DNA of 64,000 bases from Polyangiaceae bacterium (GCA_016715885.1 JADJXL010000002.1:248001-312000), one strand, 5' to 3'. Counted from the stretch's first letter, positions 8,171 through 17,965 are shown. Translations and numbers: made by a program. Notes: generated from the sequence alone by a model not told the origin.

Positions 8171-9352
8171 ATGAAGCCGCATATCCTCGTGGTCGACGAT
8201 AGTATGATTGTCCGAATGGACCTTCGTGGATCGCTCACTGCAGCGGGGTTTGACGTGACCGTCTGCGAAACCAAGCGAGCCGCAGAAGAGTTGCTCGACA
8301 AGCAGTCCTATTCCGCGATCGTCCTGGACGTGATGCTCCCCGACGGCGATGGCGTGGAGCTCCTGCGACGAGTGCGTGACGCTACGCCACATGCCGACAC
8401 GCCGGTCATCATGCTGTCGGCGGAAGCGGAGATTCGAGATCGCGTGCGCGGCTTGAGCATGGGCGCCGATGAATACGTGGGCAAACCCTACAACATCGCG
8501 TACTTCATCGGTCGTGTTCGTGATCTTTGCCGAGCGCGTCGCGGCCATGAACAGCTCGAGATGCCCGTCATCGCTTGCCGCAGGATTCTCGTCGTCGATG
8601 ACAGTCCCACCTTCCTTCAGTACCTCGCAAAATTGCTTCGCGAAGACGGTCATGACGTCGTGCTTGCGCACTCGGGAACGGCGGCGCTCGAAATACTTGC
8701 TGTTCAAACGATCGACTGCGTCGTGATCGACCGGCACATGCCCGACATCGATGGCCTCGAGACGTTGCGGCGGATTCGACAAGCTCCTGCGTGTGAATCG
8801 ACGCCGATCATCATGCTCACAGGAACCGACGATCTCACGGTCGAGCGTGCGGCGCGCGATGCCGGTGCCGATGCGTTCGTGCACAAAACGGACACGCGCG
8901 ACGTCATTCGTTCACGAGTTCGCAGGGTGCTTCGCGGAGGACGAACATCACCGGCTCCACCGGATGCAGTGAGCAACATCGGTTCGTCGAACGCGCGTAG
9001 ATCATCGCCGCAAGACTCGACGCGCCGTGCACCGCCGAGCCCATACGCTCCTTTGCCAAGTCCAATGCCCTACTCCACGGGAGCGACTCGCTCACAGCCG
9101 AAGGAGCTCAATCCGCTCTTCGTCGAAGCTGCGTCCGCCATGGGTCTCAATACGCAGCTTGCTCGCGACACGCTGGCGAAGGCGCTTGGTCGCATGAGCA
9201 TCGATCCGCAAAGGATGGACTGCGCCGACTTGGCCCGAACTCTTCCCGCGTTGCGCGAGGCACTGCGGATGTTTTTCTCGCCGGACGAGCTCATGCCGCG
9301 CATCGAGGCGCTCACGTCCATCGCGATGCGCTCGGGCAGCAAGACGAGATGA
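8171..9352 (+). CDS. response regulator with two receiver domains and a C-terminal helical domain
   Basis: 393 residues. First receiver at about residues 4-125 (LVVDDS, phospho-acceptor Asp53 in VLDVMLPDGDG, MLSAE, KPYN). Second at about 140-258 (LVVDDSPTF, VVIDRHMPDIDG with acceptor Asp, MLTGTDD, VHKTDT). A Pro/Ser-rich linker follows, then a helical domain of about 80 residues (NPLFVEAASAMGLNTQLARDTL to the end) with no DNA-binding or GGDEF motif. It lies 180 bases ahead of the chemosensory operon on the same strand, so it is a likely output or phosphate-sink partner of that CheA; this is inference. Confidence 0.85.
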   Translation: MKPHILVVDDSMIVRMDLRGSLTAAGFDVTVCETKRAAEELLDKQSYSAIVLDVMLPDGDGVELLRRVRDATPHADTPVIMLSAEAEIRDRVRGLSMGADEYVGKPYNIAYFIGRVRDLCRARRGHEQLEMPVIACRRILVVDDSPTFLQYLAKLLREDGHDVVLAHSGTAALEILAVQTIDCVVIDRHMPDIDGLETLRRIRQAPACESTPIIMLTGTDDLTVERAARDAGADAFVHKTDTRDVIRSRVRRVLRGGRTSPAPPDAVSNIGSSNARRSSPQDSTRRAPPSPYAPLPSPMPYSTGATRSQPKELNPLFVEAASAMGLNTQLARDTLAKALGRMSIDPQRMDCADLARTLPALREALRMFFSPDELMPRIEALTSIAMRSGSKTR

Positions 9353-9485
9353 TGACGCACCTGTTTGTTCTTCCAAACCGCCGCTCGGGCGCGGCGATCG
9401 GTGTAGCAATGCATACAGCCCATGCTCTTGTTTGTGTGCACTCTGACGAGTTGTGATGTTACCTGGAAACCCATTCGTCCATGCG

Positions 9486-9533
9486 TATGCAACAAATGTT
9501 TGAGCGTTTTATAAATTACAATTACAACCGAAC
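9486..9533 (+). promoter_or_regulatory. AT-rich candidate promoter of the chemosensory operon
   Basis: A conspicuously AT-rich island in GC-rich DNA directly before the first cheW. A TTGAGC hexamer (9500-9505) and TACAAC (9524-9529) are 18 bases apart, resembling a sigma-70 promoter, but the second box is only four bases from the ATG at 9534 and no clear ribosome-binding site is seen. Weak prediction. Confidence 0.25.
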
Positions 9534-10013
9534 ATGAAGAACGACCCGGAAGAGCGGAAAAGTTTGGCTGTCTTGATGGTGCGCGTTCGTACGTGGGTAT
9601 GTGCATTGCCGGCGCAATTCGTGATCGAGGTGATGCGTCCATTGCCGATTCAGGCTGTCGTTGGGGCGCCTCGATTCATTATGGGCATGTCGATCGTTCG
9701 TGGGGAAGTCACGCCGGTATTGGCGATGGACATGCTGCTGGGGTCGAGCGAGTTATTGCCGCCGAAGCGTTTCGTATTGGTGCGGGTAGGCGAGCGCCGG
9801 GCGGTTCTCGCCGTCGAAGAGGTATTGGGAACGGATATCATCGATATGCATCGTCTGGATGCGACCCCAGGGCTATTGTCCGAGGCTCTTCCGCGTGACG
9901 TAGCTCGTATTGGGGTGCTCGATCGTTCCGTATTGGTGATGCTCGAGGCGGGGCGGCTTTTGTCCGAGGACACGTGGCATGCCATGACGGCGCTCGGTGC
10001 TGGCGAGCAATGA
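9534..10013 (+). CDS. cheW: CheW-like adaptor (first of two in the operon)
   Basis: 159 residues forming one CheW domain (PF01584 type): VLMVRVRTWVCALPAQFVIEVMRPLPIQAVVGAPRFIMGMSIVRGEVTPVL in pieces matches the CheW pattern of a membrane-proximal adaptor strand followed by the G-x-x-x-x-R-G-x-x-x-P turn. Couples the methyl-accepting receptor to the CheA kinase at the membrane. Its stop overlaps the start of cheR in an ATGA, so the two are translationally coupled. Position before cheR corresponds to WspB in Wsp-type systems. Confidence 0.88.
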   Translation: MKNDPEERKSLAVLMVRVRTWVCALPAQFVIEVMRPLPIQAVVGAPRFIMGMSIVRGEVTPVLAMDMLLGSSELLPPKRFVLVRVGERRAVLAVEEVLGTDIIDMHRLDATPGLLSEALPRDVARIGVLDRSVLVMLEAGRLLSEDTWHAMTALGAGEQ

Positions 10014-11491
10014 CGACGCAGCCCGACCTCGGCTGGTTGGAAGCGTTGCTCGAAGCACAATATGGTTTTGCGCCGACGGTCGACTTGCGGCAGCGATTGT
10101 CGTCGTCGTGGAATAGGCATGGGCAGCTCCCCAACGCCGTCGATTCGCGAATGAATCGATTGCGTCAACTCGCCGAGAGTCTCGTGATTGGCGAGACGTA
10201 CTTTTTCCGGGAGCCTGCACAAATCGAATACCTGGTTCGTCATTTGCTCCTGGATGGTTCGTCGAAGAATATCAATTTGGAATCGATTCGCATCTTGTCG
10301 GCCGGTTGTGCATCGGGGGAAGAGGCATATTCGCTGGCGATTGCTATCGATGCGCTCGGGGAAGCGATATCGAGTCGGGTTTCGATCGTGGGTGTGGACG
10401 TCAGTGCGGCGGCGATTCGCAAAGCACGAAGTGCGACGTATTCGGCGTGGTCGCTGCGGGCGACGCCGCCGAATGTACGCGAAGCTTGTTTCCACCGGCG
10501 CGGCGATATGTACGAGCTCGACAAACGTTTTCGAGGCCGTGTGCACTTCGAAGAGCGCAATTTATTCGAGGTCGATAACGACTTTTGGGCACCGGGTGCA
10601 TTCGATGTGATTTTTTGTCGAAATGTTGGGATTTATTTGTCGCCGCGCGCATGGGCCGATCTCATCGCTCGTTTTTCGCATGTCCTCACGCCCGGCGGAC
10701 ACTTGTTTTTGGGGCACAGCGAAACGTTGCGGGGCATTCCCCACGATTTCGACCTCGTGCATGCCGGCAATGTTTTTTATTATCGCCGCCAAAACGCCGA
10801 TCGAAGCGTCGAACGTCGTCCGCCGCCAGATTTACCCCTTCAGCGGAACGATCAACCGGCGCGACGCAACACGCCTACGGGCATGACCGCAATCAACGAA
10901 AGGACGGTGGTGAGCGAATCGACGGCGCACGGCAGGCCGTCTTCGACTTCGCGTCGGGACACGGGACTGCCGCGTCTTCATGCGCGGGAGGGCGAGCGAC
11001 ACCTCGTCATGGAGCGCCATCGCATCTTGTCCCTCATCGAAATGGAACGTTTCGACGAAGCTTTCGTGGCGCTCGGCGAAATGCCCGCGGATCCTCGGAT
11101 CAGGCTGTATGGCGCAGTGGTCGCAATGGCGCGCGGGTCATTCGAGGAAATTGAAAGTGTTTGTCACGCTCTGCTAGCGGCGGGGCATTGTCAGCCGGAA
11201 GCGCATTGCTTGCTGGGTGCGTGTCGTGAGCATCAGCGGGCATTCGATTCGGCGGAGCGGCATTATCGGGAAGCCGCGCGCATCGACCCGCGTTTCGGCA
11301 TTGCGCATTTGCGGCTGGGCCTTTTGCTGCACCGTACGGGGGATGCCGATGGCGGGCAAAGCGCGCTCGAGGAGGCCGAGCGTCGCTTGGAACACGAGGA
11401 TCCCGAAAGAATTGCCTTGTTCGGTGGTGGTTTTTCTCGAAATGCATTGCTCGGGTTATGCCGCGGGCGAATGATGGCGCGCAAAGTTTGA
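10010..11491 (+). CDS. cheR: CheR-type receptor methyltransferase with C-terminal TPR region
   Basis: 493 residues from the ATG of the ATGA overlap with cheW. Transfers methyl groups from S-adenosylmethionine to receptor glutamates. Seen: N-terminal helical CheR domain, SAM-binding ILSAGCASGEEAYSLAI, VDVSAAAIRKAR, FDVIFCRNVGIYL and a FLGHSETL motif. After about residue 275 comes an Arg/Thr-rich linker and then helical repeats (LLGACREHQRAFDSAERHYREA) typical of tetratricopeptide repeats. The CheR-TPR fusion is characteristic of WspC and related alternative-function systems. Confidence 0.93.
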   Translation: MTTQPDLGWLEALLEAQYGFAPTVDLRQRLSSSWNRHGQLPNAVDSRMNRLRQLAESLVIGETYFFREPAQIEYLVRHLLLDGSSKNINLESIRILSAGCASGEEAYSLAIAIDALGEAISSRVSIVGVDVSAAAIRKARSATYSAWSLRATPPNVREACFHRRGDMYELDKRFRGRVHFEERNLFEVDNDFWAPGAFDVIFCRNVGIYLSPRAWADLIARFSHVLTPGGHLFLGHSETLRGIPHDFDLVHAGNVFYYRRQNADRSVERRPPPDLPLQRNDQPARRNTPTGMTAINERTVVSESTAHGRPSSTSRRDTGLPRLHAREGERHLVMERHRILSLIEMERFDEAFVALGEMPADPRIRLYGAVVAMARGSFEEIESVCHALLAAGHCQPEAHCLLGACREHQRAFDSAERHYREAARIDPRFGIAHLRLGLLLHRTGDADGGQSALEEAERRLEHEDPERIALFGGGFSRNALLGLCRGRMMARKV

Positions 11492-11542
11492 TGTTGGTGT
11501 TTCGCGCGATGCGAATGTGTCGCGACAAACAGGGAGTAGGCG

Positions 11543-13012
11543 ATGACGAAGTCGTGGACCATTGGGCAGCAAATAGCGTTGGGATTCTTGATACCCGTCG
11601 TCATCTTGATGGCGCTCGGCGGGGTTGCTTATGAAAGCACGCAGCGGCTGATGCAATCGAGCTACATGGTCACGCGCTCCAACGACGTGTTGAGTACGAT
11701 TTCGGCGATGCTTTCGGACCTGCAAGACATCGAGCGGGGACAGCGAGGATTCATCATTACGGGCAAGGATGAATTTTTGGAGCCCTACACGAATGGAATC
11801 GCGGGCTGGAAGAAAAAATATGATCATCTTCGCGACTTGACGAACGACAACGCACGTCAACAGCGTAGACTCGACGCATTGCAACCGGCCGCGAACGACC
11901 GTGTAGCGTTTGCCGAGGAGAATGTAAAAGTGCGGAGAAGCGACGGGCTCGAGGCATCGGCGCAGCTCCTTCTTACCGGCAAGGGGAAAAAATTAACGGA
12001 TGAGATCAACAAAATCGTTGCAGAGATGGTCGAGGAGGAAAAAGAAATTTTGCATCAGCGCGCGGTGGACAATGAAACGGCATCTGCGCAGCTCATTCGA
12101 ATTCTGATTGGCGGTACGATCATGGCCATCGTTTTGGTGGCTGCCGTGGCGTTTTTCATCGTGCGGGGAATTGGACGGAGCATTGGAGCCGCCGTGCAAA
12201 GCTTGCGCAGTGCATCGGCCGAGCTCGAAGCGGCGTCGAATCAACAATTGAAAGGGGCGAAGGAGCAAGCAGCGGCGACCACCGAAGTATCCACGACGGT
12301 GCGGGAACTGGTATCGACTTCGCGGCAGATTGCGGAAAATGCGCAGCGGGTGACGCAGGTGGCCAGTGAAATGAACGATGCGGCCAAAGTCGGCGATCAA
12401 ACGGTCCAAAGTGCACAAGAAGCGATTGATCTGGTACGCCGACAGGTCGATCAAATCGTGGGCCATATGTTGTCGCTCGGGAAGAAATCGCAAGACATCG
12501 GTGGGATTTTGGAAATCATCACCGAACTGGCCGAACAGACGAATATCTTGGCGCTCAATGCGACGATCGAGGCCATTGGTGCGGGGGACAATGGCAAACG
12601 ATTCGGCGTCGTCGCGGGGGAAATTCGTAAACTCGCGGACCGCGTAGCCACCGCGACGAAAGACATTCGGCGCCTCATCGAAGAAATCCGCAGCTCCGCC
12701 AATACGACGGTCATGGCGACGGAAGACGGGGCCAAAGCCGTCGAAAGTGGGGCGCGACGTTTCGTCGACGTGACGGAAAGTTTTCAGCGTATCGTGGATC
12801 ATGTCTCCATGACGATGCAAGCCGCACGCGAAATCGAATTGTCGACGAAACAGCAATCGAGCGCCATGGAGCAGGTCAGCGGCGCGATGGTCGACGTGAC
12901 GCAAACCGCGCGGGAAACCGAAGCGAGCTCCTCGCAGGTGCAAAAAACGGCCAGCGACTTGTCGGGTTTGTCGACCGAGCTCGTGCAGCTCATCGAACGC
13001 CAGGCGGCTTGA
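11543..13012 (+). CDS. methyl-accepting chemotaxis protein with CHASE3-like sensor
   Basis: 489 residues. Transmembrane segment at about 12-30, an extracytoplasmic helical sensor of about 150 residues whose start (DLQDIERGQRGFIITGKDEFLEPY) fits the CHASE3 pattern, and a second transmembrane segment at about 187-210. The cytoplasmic part is a coiled-coil signalling domain with the conserved hairpin tip ITELAEQTNILALNATIEA and VVAGEIRKLADR. No obvious HAMP domain is seen after the second membrane segment. It should set the activity of the CheA kinase downstream; the ligand is unknown. Confidence 0.93.
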   Translation: MTKSWTIGQQIALGFLIPVVILMALGGVAYESTQRLMQSSYMVTRSNDVLSTISAMLSDLQDIERGQRGFIITGKDEFLEPYTNGIAGWKKKYDHLRDLTNDNARQQRRLDALQPAANDRVAFAEENVKVRRSDGLEASAQLLLTGKGKKLTDEINKIVAEMVEEEKEILHQRAVDNETASAQLIRILIGGTIMAIVLVAAVAFFIVRGIGRSIGAAVQSLRSASAELEAASNQQLKGAKEQAAATTEVSTTVRELVSTSRQIAENAQRVTQVASEMNDAAKVGDQTVQSAQEAIDLVRRQVDQIVGHMLSLGKKSQDIGGILEIITELAEQTNILALNATIEAIGAGDNGKRFGVVAGEIRKLADRVATATKDIRRLIEEIRSSANTTVMATEDGAKAVESGARRFVDVTESFQRIVDHVSMTMQAAREIELSTKQQSSAMEQVSGAMVDVTQTARETEASSSQVQKTASDLSGLSTELVQLIERQAA

Positions 13013-13030
13013 CGAATACGGGGAACGATC

Positions 13031-13597
13031 ATGGCCAATGTGACCGAGTTATTCGATGAGCACGGAGGTTTTAGGGCCCAGGCTGAAGTGCTTCGACGAG
13101 CCTTCGATCAATCGTTTGCCGATCCAGCAACCGTCATTGAAGAATCGGGAGAACTGGTTCTGGCCGTTCGTGTTGGCGCGATTCAATGCGGGGTGCGGTT
13201 GTCCGAGGTCGCTGGCATTCTTCGTTGTCCGAAAATCGTGCCATTGCCTCGATTGAAACCAGGTTGTCTCGGTATCATCGGCATTCGTGGACAACTGCAC
13301 GCAGCATATCATCTTGGCATGTTGCTCGGCGATGCAATGGGCGCATCGACGGCATGTCGGTGGCTGGTTCTCACGCCTGGGCGGGATGCGCTAGCGTTCG
13401 TGTTCGATACGATAGACGCGTGCTTGACGATAAAACCGGAAGAACTTCGGGCCGTCGAGCGACCAGGCGACGTGAAAGCTCACATGCGCGCCGTGTTCGT
13501 ACGCGATGGGACGGTGCGCGAGCTACTCGAAATGCCCGCGCTGGTGGCATTGGCGACGGGTGGCGCGCAGTTGTCGCTCAGCGAGGAATCGTCGTGA
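13031..13597 (+). CDS. cheW: CheW-like adaptor (second of two in the operon)
   Basis: 188 residues: an N-terminal extension of about 40 residues, then a CheW domain (LVLAVRVGAIQCGVRLSEVAGILRC in part, GIIGIRGQLHAAYHLGMLLG). It starts 18 bases after the receptor gene. Two distinct CheW proteins in one operon match WspB and WspD. One probably docks receptor and kinase, the other may sit at a separate site in the array; that division of labour is inference. Confidence 0.88.
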   Translation: MANVTELFDEHGGFRAQAEVLRRAFDQSFADPATVIEESGELVLAVRVGAIQCGVRLSEVAGILRCPKIVPLPRLKPGCLGIIGIRGQLHAAYHLGMLLGDAMGASTACRWLVLTPGRDALAFVFDTIDACLTIKPEELRAVERPGDVKAHMRAVFVRDGTVRELLEMPALVALATGGAQLSLSEESS

Positions 13598-13631
13598 CGA
13601 GCGGAAACGATTCACGAATTGGGTGGTGTTC

Positions 13632-15704
13632 ATGGCGGATCTTCTAAGCGCATTCCGCGTCGAGGGGCGAGAGACCATTGCGTCGTTGACGCGAGAATTG
13701 CTGGCCCTCGAAAAGGCGCCGGGGGACCCGCATGCGCTGGCGACATGCCTGCGCCTCGCCCACAATTTGAAGGGCACGGCTCGTGTCGTCCAGCAATTTG
13801 GCATTGGCGACATGGCGCACACGCTCGAAGAGGCGCTCTTGCCTTTGCGCAATGGCCAAGAGCAAGCCGAGAGTGAATATTTCAGCGATTTGTTGCGAAT
13901 CGTTGCACGTATGCGCGAAGCTCTCGATCGTCTCGATGAAGAATTGCAGGCAGGACGCGCGGCCGAGGGGCGGGCGAAGACACAGCAGGTCACGACCGAC
14001 GGAGAGCTATTCGATACCGTTCGCGTCAATATTGCCGAAATGGATCGACTGCTCGAAGGATTGTCGGAAGCCGCCATTCAATTGGGGCCCTTGCGCGCGG
14101 TCGAGGATTCATTGCATGACGCCGCGCAGACGCTCACTTCATTGCAGGCATCGCTTCATTCCGGCAAAGTGGGCGATCATGCCCTTCTATGGGGTCGATT
14201 TCGCTCGATGGTCGACGCATTGACCACCGCTGTCGTTCAAGCGGGACAAACGATGGCGCCGAGTCTGTCGCGACTCGAGCAGGAGCTCGAGACGGTGCGG
14301 GAGCGAGCGAGCACGCTGCGTCTTTTGCCGGTCCGATCCATTTTCGGCACGCTCGAGCTGACCATGCGTGATGCAGCTGGGCTTTTGGGCAAAGCTGTGC
14401 AGTTCGAAGTGTCGGGAGGGGACGTCAGCCTCGAAGGTCATATCCTACTTTCGGTCCGCGATGCTCTTTTGCACATCATTCGTAATGCCGTCGATCACGG
14501 TCTCGAGTCACCTGGGGAACGCGAATTCGTCAAGAAACCCGCGGTCGGGACCATTTCCTTGAACGTCGTGCGTCACGGCCGACGTGTCGAATTTCGTTGT
14601 CGCGACGATGGTCGCGGAATCGACCCCGAAAAGGTGCGCGCTACGATTTTCGCAAGCGGGCGCGTTGCTCGTGAAAAGGTTGCCACATTGACCTCCGACG
14701 AATTGTTTGCATTTCTTTTCGAAACGGGCGTGAGCACGGCAGATCGGGTGACTGAGATATCTGGGCGTGGCGTCGGTCTCGATGTCGTCCGGGCCGTCGC
14801 CAATCGACTTCGTGGCCAGGCCAGCATTGAATCGGAATTGGGTCGCGGCACGACCATCACGATCGACGTGCCCATGTCGCTTTCGGCCATGAAGGTGCTT
14901 TCCGTCAGCGTGGGACGAGATACGGTGCTCATTCCACTCGATGCCGTGCGCCATACGCTGCGATTGCAACACGCCGAGCTCGTGCGCAACTCCGAAGGAG
15001 AATCCATACTGTACGAGGACGGGGCGATTCCATTTGTCGAGCTTCGGTCGGTGATCGGTTCGTCGCCCACACCCGAACGTCGCGTGACGTGGATCGTCAT
15101 CGTGGTGCAAGCAGGATCGAAGGTTTTTGCACTGGGTGCCGATGCGCTTTTGGAAACGCTGGATATCGTGGTAAAACCATTGCCAGCCGGAATTGATGCT
15201 CCGCCCTCGATTGCCGGCGCGGCATTCGATAGCAAAGGTGACCCCGTCTTGGTTCTCGAGCCGATGGGACTTCATGCCATTCAACCCGAAGTCATCCGCA
15301 CCGAAGCCCGACCAGCGGCCGCTTCGCATGCGCGCTTGCCCATCTTGGTCATCGATGATTCATTGACGACACGGATGCTGGAACAAAGCATCCTGGAAGC
15401 CGCAGGTTACGTCGTGGATTTGAGTGCGTCGGCTGAAGATGCATTACGCCGTGCGCTAGCGAAAAAATATGGCTTGTTCATCGTCGACGTCGAGATGCCC
15501 GGGATGAATGGTTATGAATTCACGCGCATCACACGCGCCGATCCCCACTTTGCGAGCATTCCGGTCATCATGGTGACGTCGCTCGCGACCGCTGACGATC
15601 GGCAACGTGGTCTCGACGCCGGGGCATCGGCATATATCGTCAAAGGCGATTTCGACCAAAAATATTTCGTCGACAAAGTCGCCGAGCTTCTGGGCGCACC
15701 ATGA
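13632..15704 (+). CDS. cheA: hybrid CheA histidine kinase with C-terminal receiver
   Basis: 690 residues from the ATG at 13632; earlier in-frame codons overlap the preceding cheW and encode no conserved sequence. Order: Hpt domain with phosphorylatable His44 in LRLAHNLKGTARV; dimerisation helices at about 230-280; GHKL ATPase domain with IIRNAVDHGLESP, CRDDGRGIDP and GRGVGLDVV; CheW-like regulatory domain at about 415-550; receiver at about 570-688 with acceptor Asp619 in FIVDVEMPGMNG. The CheA-REC fusion is the WspE architecture. The fused receiver may act as an internal phosphate sink. Confidence 0.95.
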   Translation: MADLLSAFRVEGRETIASLTRELLALEKAPGDPHALATCLRLAHNLKGTARVVQQFGIGDMAHTLEEALLPLRNGQEQAESEYFSDLLRIVARMREALDRLDEELQAGRAAEGRAKTQQVTTDGELFDTVRVNIAEMDRLLEGLSEAAIQLGPLRAVEDSLHDAAQTLTSLQASLHSGKVGDHALLWGRFRSMVDALTTAVVQAGQTMAPSLSRLEQELETVRERASTLRLLPVRSIFGTLELTMRDAAGLLGKAVQFEVSGGDVSLEGHILLSVRDALLHIIRNAVDHGLESPGEREFVKKPAVGTISLNVVRHGRRVEFRCRDDGRGIDPEKVRATIFASGRVAREKVATLTSDELFAFLFETGVSTADRVTEISGRGVGLDVVRAVANRLRGQASIESELGRGTTITIDVPMSLSAMKVLSVSVGRDTVLIPLDAVRHTLRLQHAELVRNSEGESILYEDGAIPFVELRSVIGSSPTPERRVTWIVIVVQAGSKVFALGADALLETLDIVVKPLPAGIDAPPSIAGAAFDSKGDPVLVLEPMGLHAIQPEVIRTEARPAAASHARLPILVIDDSLTTRMLEQSILEAAGYVVDLSASAEDALRRALAKKYGLFIVDVEMPGMNGYEFTRITRADPHFASIPVIMVTSLATADDRQRGLDAGASAYIVKGDFDQKYFVDKVAELLGAP

Positions 15705-16795
15705 GCAATATCCGCGTGCTCGTCGTGGATGATTCGCCTACGGTGCGCCGTCACTTGGTGACCACGTTGCGAGCGGATCCGGATTTCGTGGTCGTCGGGG
15801 AAGCGTCCGATGGTCAAAGTGCCATTCGTTTGTGCGAGCGTCTGCGTCCGGACGTCGTGACGCTCGACATGATGATTCCCAATGGCAATGGAGTGGAGGT
15901 CACCGAATACATCATGGCATATCGGCCCACGCCGATCGTGATCGTTTCTGCGTCGGTCAATCGTGGCGAACTATTGCATACGTATGATGCGCTCGCCGCC
16001 GGAGCGCTTGAAATCGTGGAGAAACCGAGCGGCAACAACTTGCCGGAGGGCTGGGTCAACCATTTCAAATCAACCGTGAAGGTCGCCTCGCGGGTCAAGG
16101 TCATTACGCATCCTCGCGCACGATTGCGCAAGGCTTCGGCCCTCTTGGATAAGCCGAATGTCGATGTTCCTTCGGAGCCTGTGCTGCAAGCGGGTCCCAT
16201 TTCAACCGCTGGAGGGCGATATTCTCTCGTGGCCATGGGAGCATCGACTGGGGGGCCGGCGGCGGTTGCACAAATCTTGTCGGCGTTACGTCCGCCAATT
16301 CCATTGCCCATCCTTCTGGTCATGCACATTGGTCAACCGTTTGGTGCGGCCCTATGCGAATGGCTTGGCACGATTTTGCCATTGCCCGTTTCCGAAGCCA
16401 AACATGGTGACTTGCTTCCTGCTCCCGGAGCTCCGCGGCTCATTCTTGCTCCGCCCGACCAGCATTTGACCATTTCCGGAGGTCGCATGCTGCTGGATCG
16501 CGAACCGGAGCGGCATTCGTGTCGCCCTTCCATCGATGTATTATTCGAATCGGTAGCGCGCGAATTGGGGCCGCGCAGCATCGGTTGTTTGCTCACGGGA
16601 ATGGGTCGAGACGGCGCTGCGGGACTCTTGGCAATGAAACGAGCGGGAGGTATGACGCTCGTGCAGGATGAAAGCACCTCGGTCGTTTTTGGTATGCCTC
16701 GGGAAGCCATTCGGCTCGGAGCAGCCATGCGGATCCTACCGCTTGGAGAATTCCCTTCGATACTCACGAGCTTGGCAGAGCGAAGTGCGGGTTGA
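15701..16795 (+). CDS. cheB: CheB-type receptor methylesterase
   Basis: 364 residues, coupled to cheA by an ATGA overlap. Receiver domain with LVVDDSPTVRRHL and acceptor Asp56 in VTLDMMIPNGNG, a linker of about 60 residues, then the esterase domain with the serine in MGASTGGPAAV, the histidine in VMHIGQPFG and the aspartate in LTGMGRDGAAGLL. Removes receptor methyl groups when phosphorylated by CheA, giving adaptation. Last gene of the operon and the WspF equivalent. No cheY or cheD is present. Confidence 0.95.
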   Translation: MSNIRVLVVDDSPTVRRHLVTTLRADPDFVVVGEASDGQSAIRLCERLRPDVVTLDMMIPNGNGVEVTEYIMAYRPTPIVIVSASVNRGELLHTYDALAAGALEIVEKPSGNNLPEGWVNHFKSTVKVASRVKVITHPRARLRKASALLDKPNVDVPSEPVLQAGPISTAGGRYSLVAMGASTGGPAAVAQILSALRPPIPLPILLVMHIGQPFGAALCEWLGTILPLPVSEAKHGDLLPAPGAPRLILAPPDQHLTISGGRMLLDREPERHSCRPSIDVLFESVARELGPRSIGCLLTGMGRDGAAGLLAMKRAGGMTLVQDESTSVVFGMPREAIRLGAAMRILPLGEFPSILTSLAERSAG

Positions 16796-16816
16796 GCGCC
16801 GGTTGCAATTCTGCGT

Positions 16817-17965
16817 TCATTGCGTCTGCAATCGCTGTCGCGCTTCGGCTTTGATGCGCACGAGATCGATGAGATCTCCCATGCCGAATTGCACGTCGTA
16901 GATATGCAGCCCCATTGCGCTGCGAACGAACATCGAATCGAAGTCGATGGGGTTTTGTCGAGTATCTCCAGGGGCCTGACGGGGGCGTACTTCGAGCACC
17001 CGAACGTCGCCATGCGCCACGCAACGCGCTTCGAAAAAATCTCGATACAGCACGAACGGGGCTTTTTCGGCAATGCCTTCGGGCAGCGTTCCCAGGCGAC
17101 GTGCTCTCGTCGGAAAGTACGCACGTGACAAACCAGCATTTTCATCTTTGCCAATGCTCGCGGGATGAACGCATACGCTGACTTTGCCCTCTTTCAGCGA
17201 TTCGTCGCGGCCAAAATTCGTGGCGCTCGGTGGATAGGATCGATAGGCCACGACGCACCCTTGTTCTTCTTTCGACGTGCATACCGGGACCTTTTGAAAG
17301 CTGCCTCCTGTGCGGCCATTGGCATCCGTTCCGAGGTGTCCGCCGATGGGCAGCGCAACGACGAGGCGCGACAAGAGCGCGGGATCCGTTTCAATTCGCC
17401 TGCGAATCAAGCGGCTCACCATGTGCGAGCCTTGAGAATGTGACACCAAGACAAACGGACGTCCGCCGTTGTCGTGCGAAATGTAATGATCGAAGGCAGA
17501 TTCGACGTCCCTGTAGGCAGCGTCGAGGTAGAAATCGCGAGTTTTCGCGTCGGCTGCGTACGTTCCAATTCTGACTTGTCGATACAGAGGCGCAAAGAGC
17601 CGGCAGACTTCGGCAAATCGAGCGGCTTGAATGCCAGCCGTTTGGAAAGGTTTTTCGTTGTCCGTCAGGTCTTCGTGTAATCCGGCGCGCAGTCCCATGT
17701 CGACCGTCGGATACACATAAAAACAGTCAATCTTGGGGTCGGCTTCGGGCGTGAAGGGAACGATCTTCGTCGTGCCATCCGGGAGCATTTCGACCGCCGT
17801 CAAGTCGATGTCGCACGCATCGCCCTTCATGTCGGGGCGACACGCCCACGCAGCGTGGGATGCATAGTCTGGAGCCGTTGCGGGATCCGGAGGGCGCAGT
17901 GGTCCACGCAGGCAGCCATTCGACGTGAGCGCAAGTCCGAAGAGAGCGACCAGTCCTTTACGCAT
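16817..17965 (-). CDS. DUF3089 alpha/beta-hydrolase-like lipoprotein
   Basis: 382 residues. Signal peptide ending at a lipobox-like SNGC (Cys18). The body shows the DUF3089 signature FYVYPTVD and a nucleophile elbow SHSQGS, plus VVALPIGGHLG and NPIDFDSMFVRSAMGLHIYD near the end. Predicted serine hydrolase of alpha/beta fold, anchored in the cell envelope; substrate unknown. It converges on the end of the chemosensory operon with about 20 bases between the stops. Confidence 0.85.
   Translation of the reverse strand: MRKGLVALFGLALTSNGCLRGPLRPPDPATAPDYASHAAWACRPDMKGDACDIDLTAVEMLPDGTTKIVPFTPEADPKIDCFYVYPTVDMGLRAGLHEDLTDNEKPFQTAGIQAARFAEVCRLFAPLYRQVRIGTYAADAKTRDFYLDAAYRDVESAFDHYISHDNGGRPFVLVSHSQGSHMVSRLIRRRIETDPALLSRLVVALPIGGHLGTDANGRTGGSFQKVPVCTSKEEQGCVVAYRSYPPSATNFGRDESLKEGKVSVCVHPASIGKDENAGLSRAYFPTRARRLGTLPEGIAEKAPFVLYRDFFEARCVAHGDVRVLEVRPRQAPGDTRQNPIDFDSMFVRSAMGLHIYDVQFGMGDLIDLVRIKAEARQRLQTQ

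Noticed and set aside
16360..16380. Sigma-54 promoter (TGGCACG followed by GC) in cheB
   Set aside because: The GG-GC spacing is one base short and the site lies inside a coding sequence with no gene start after it.
16501..16540. Second copy of the repeat suspected in the epimerase gene (shared HSCRP wording in CheB)
   Set aside because: In CheB this is the normal conserved CRPSID segment; the DNA around it does not match beyond a few bases.
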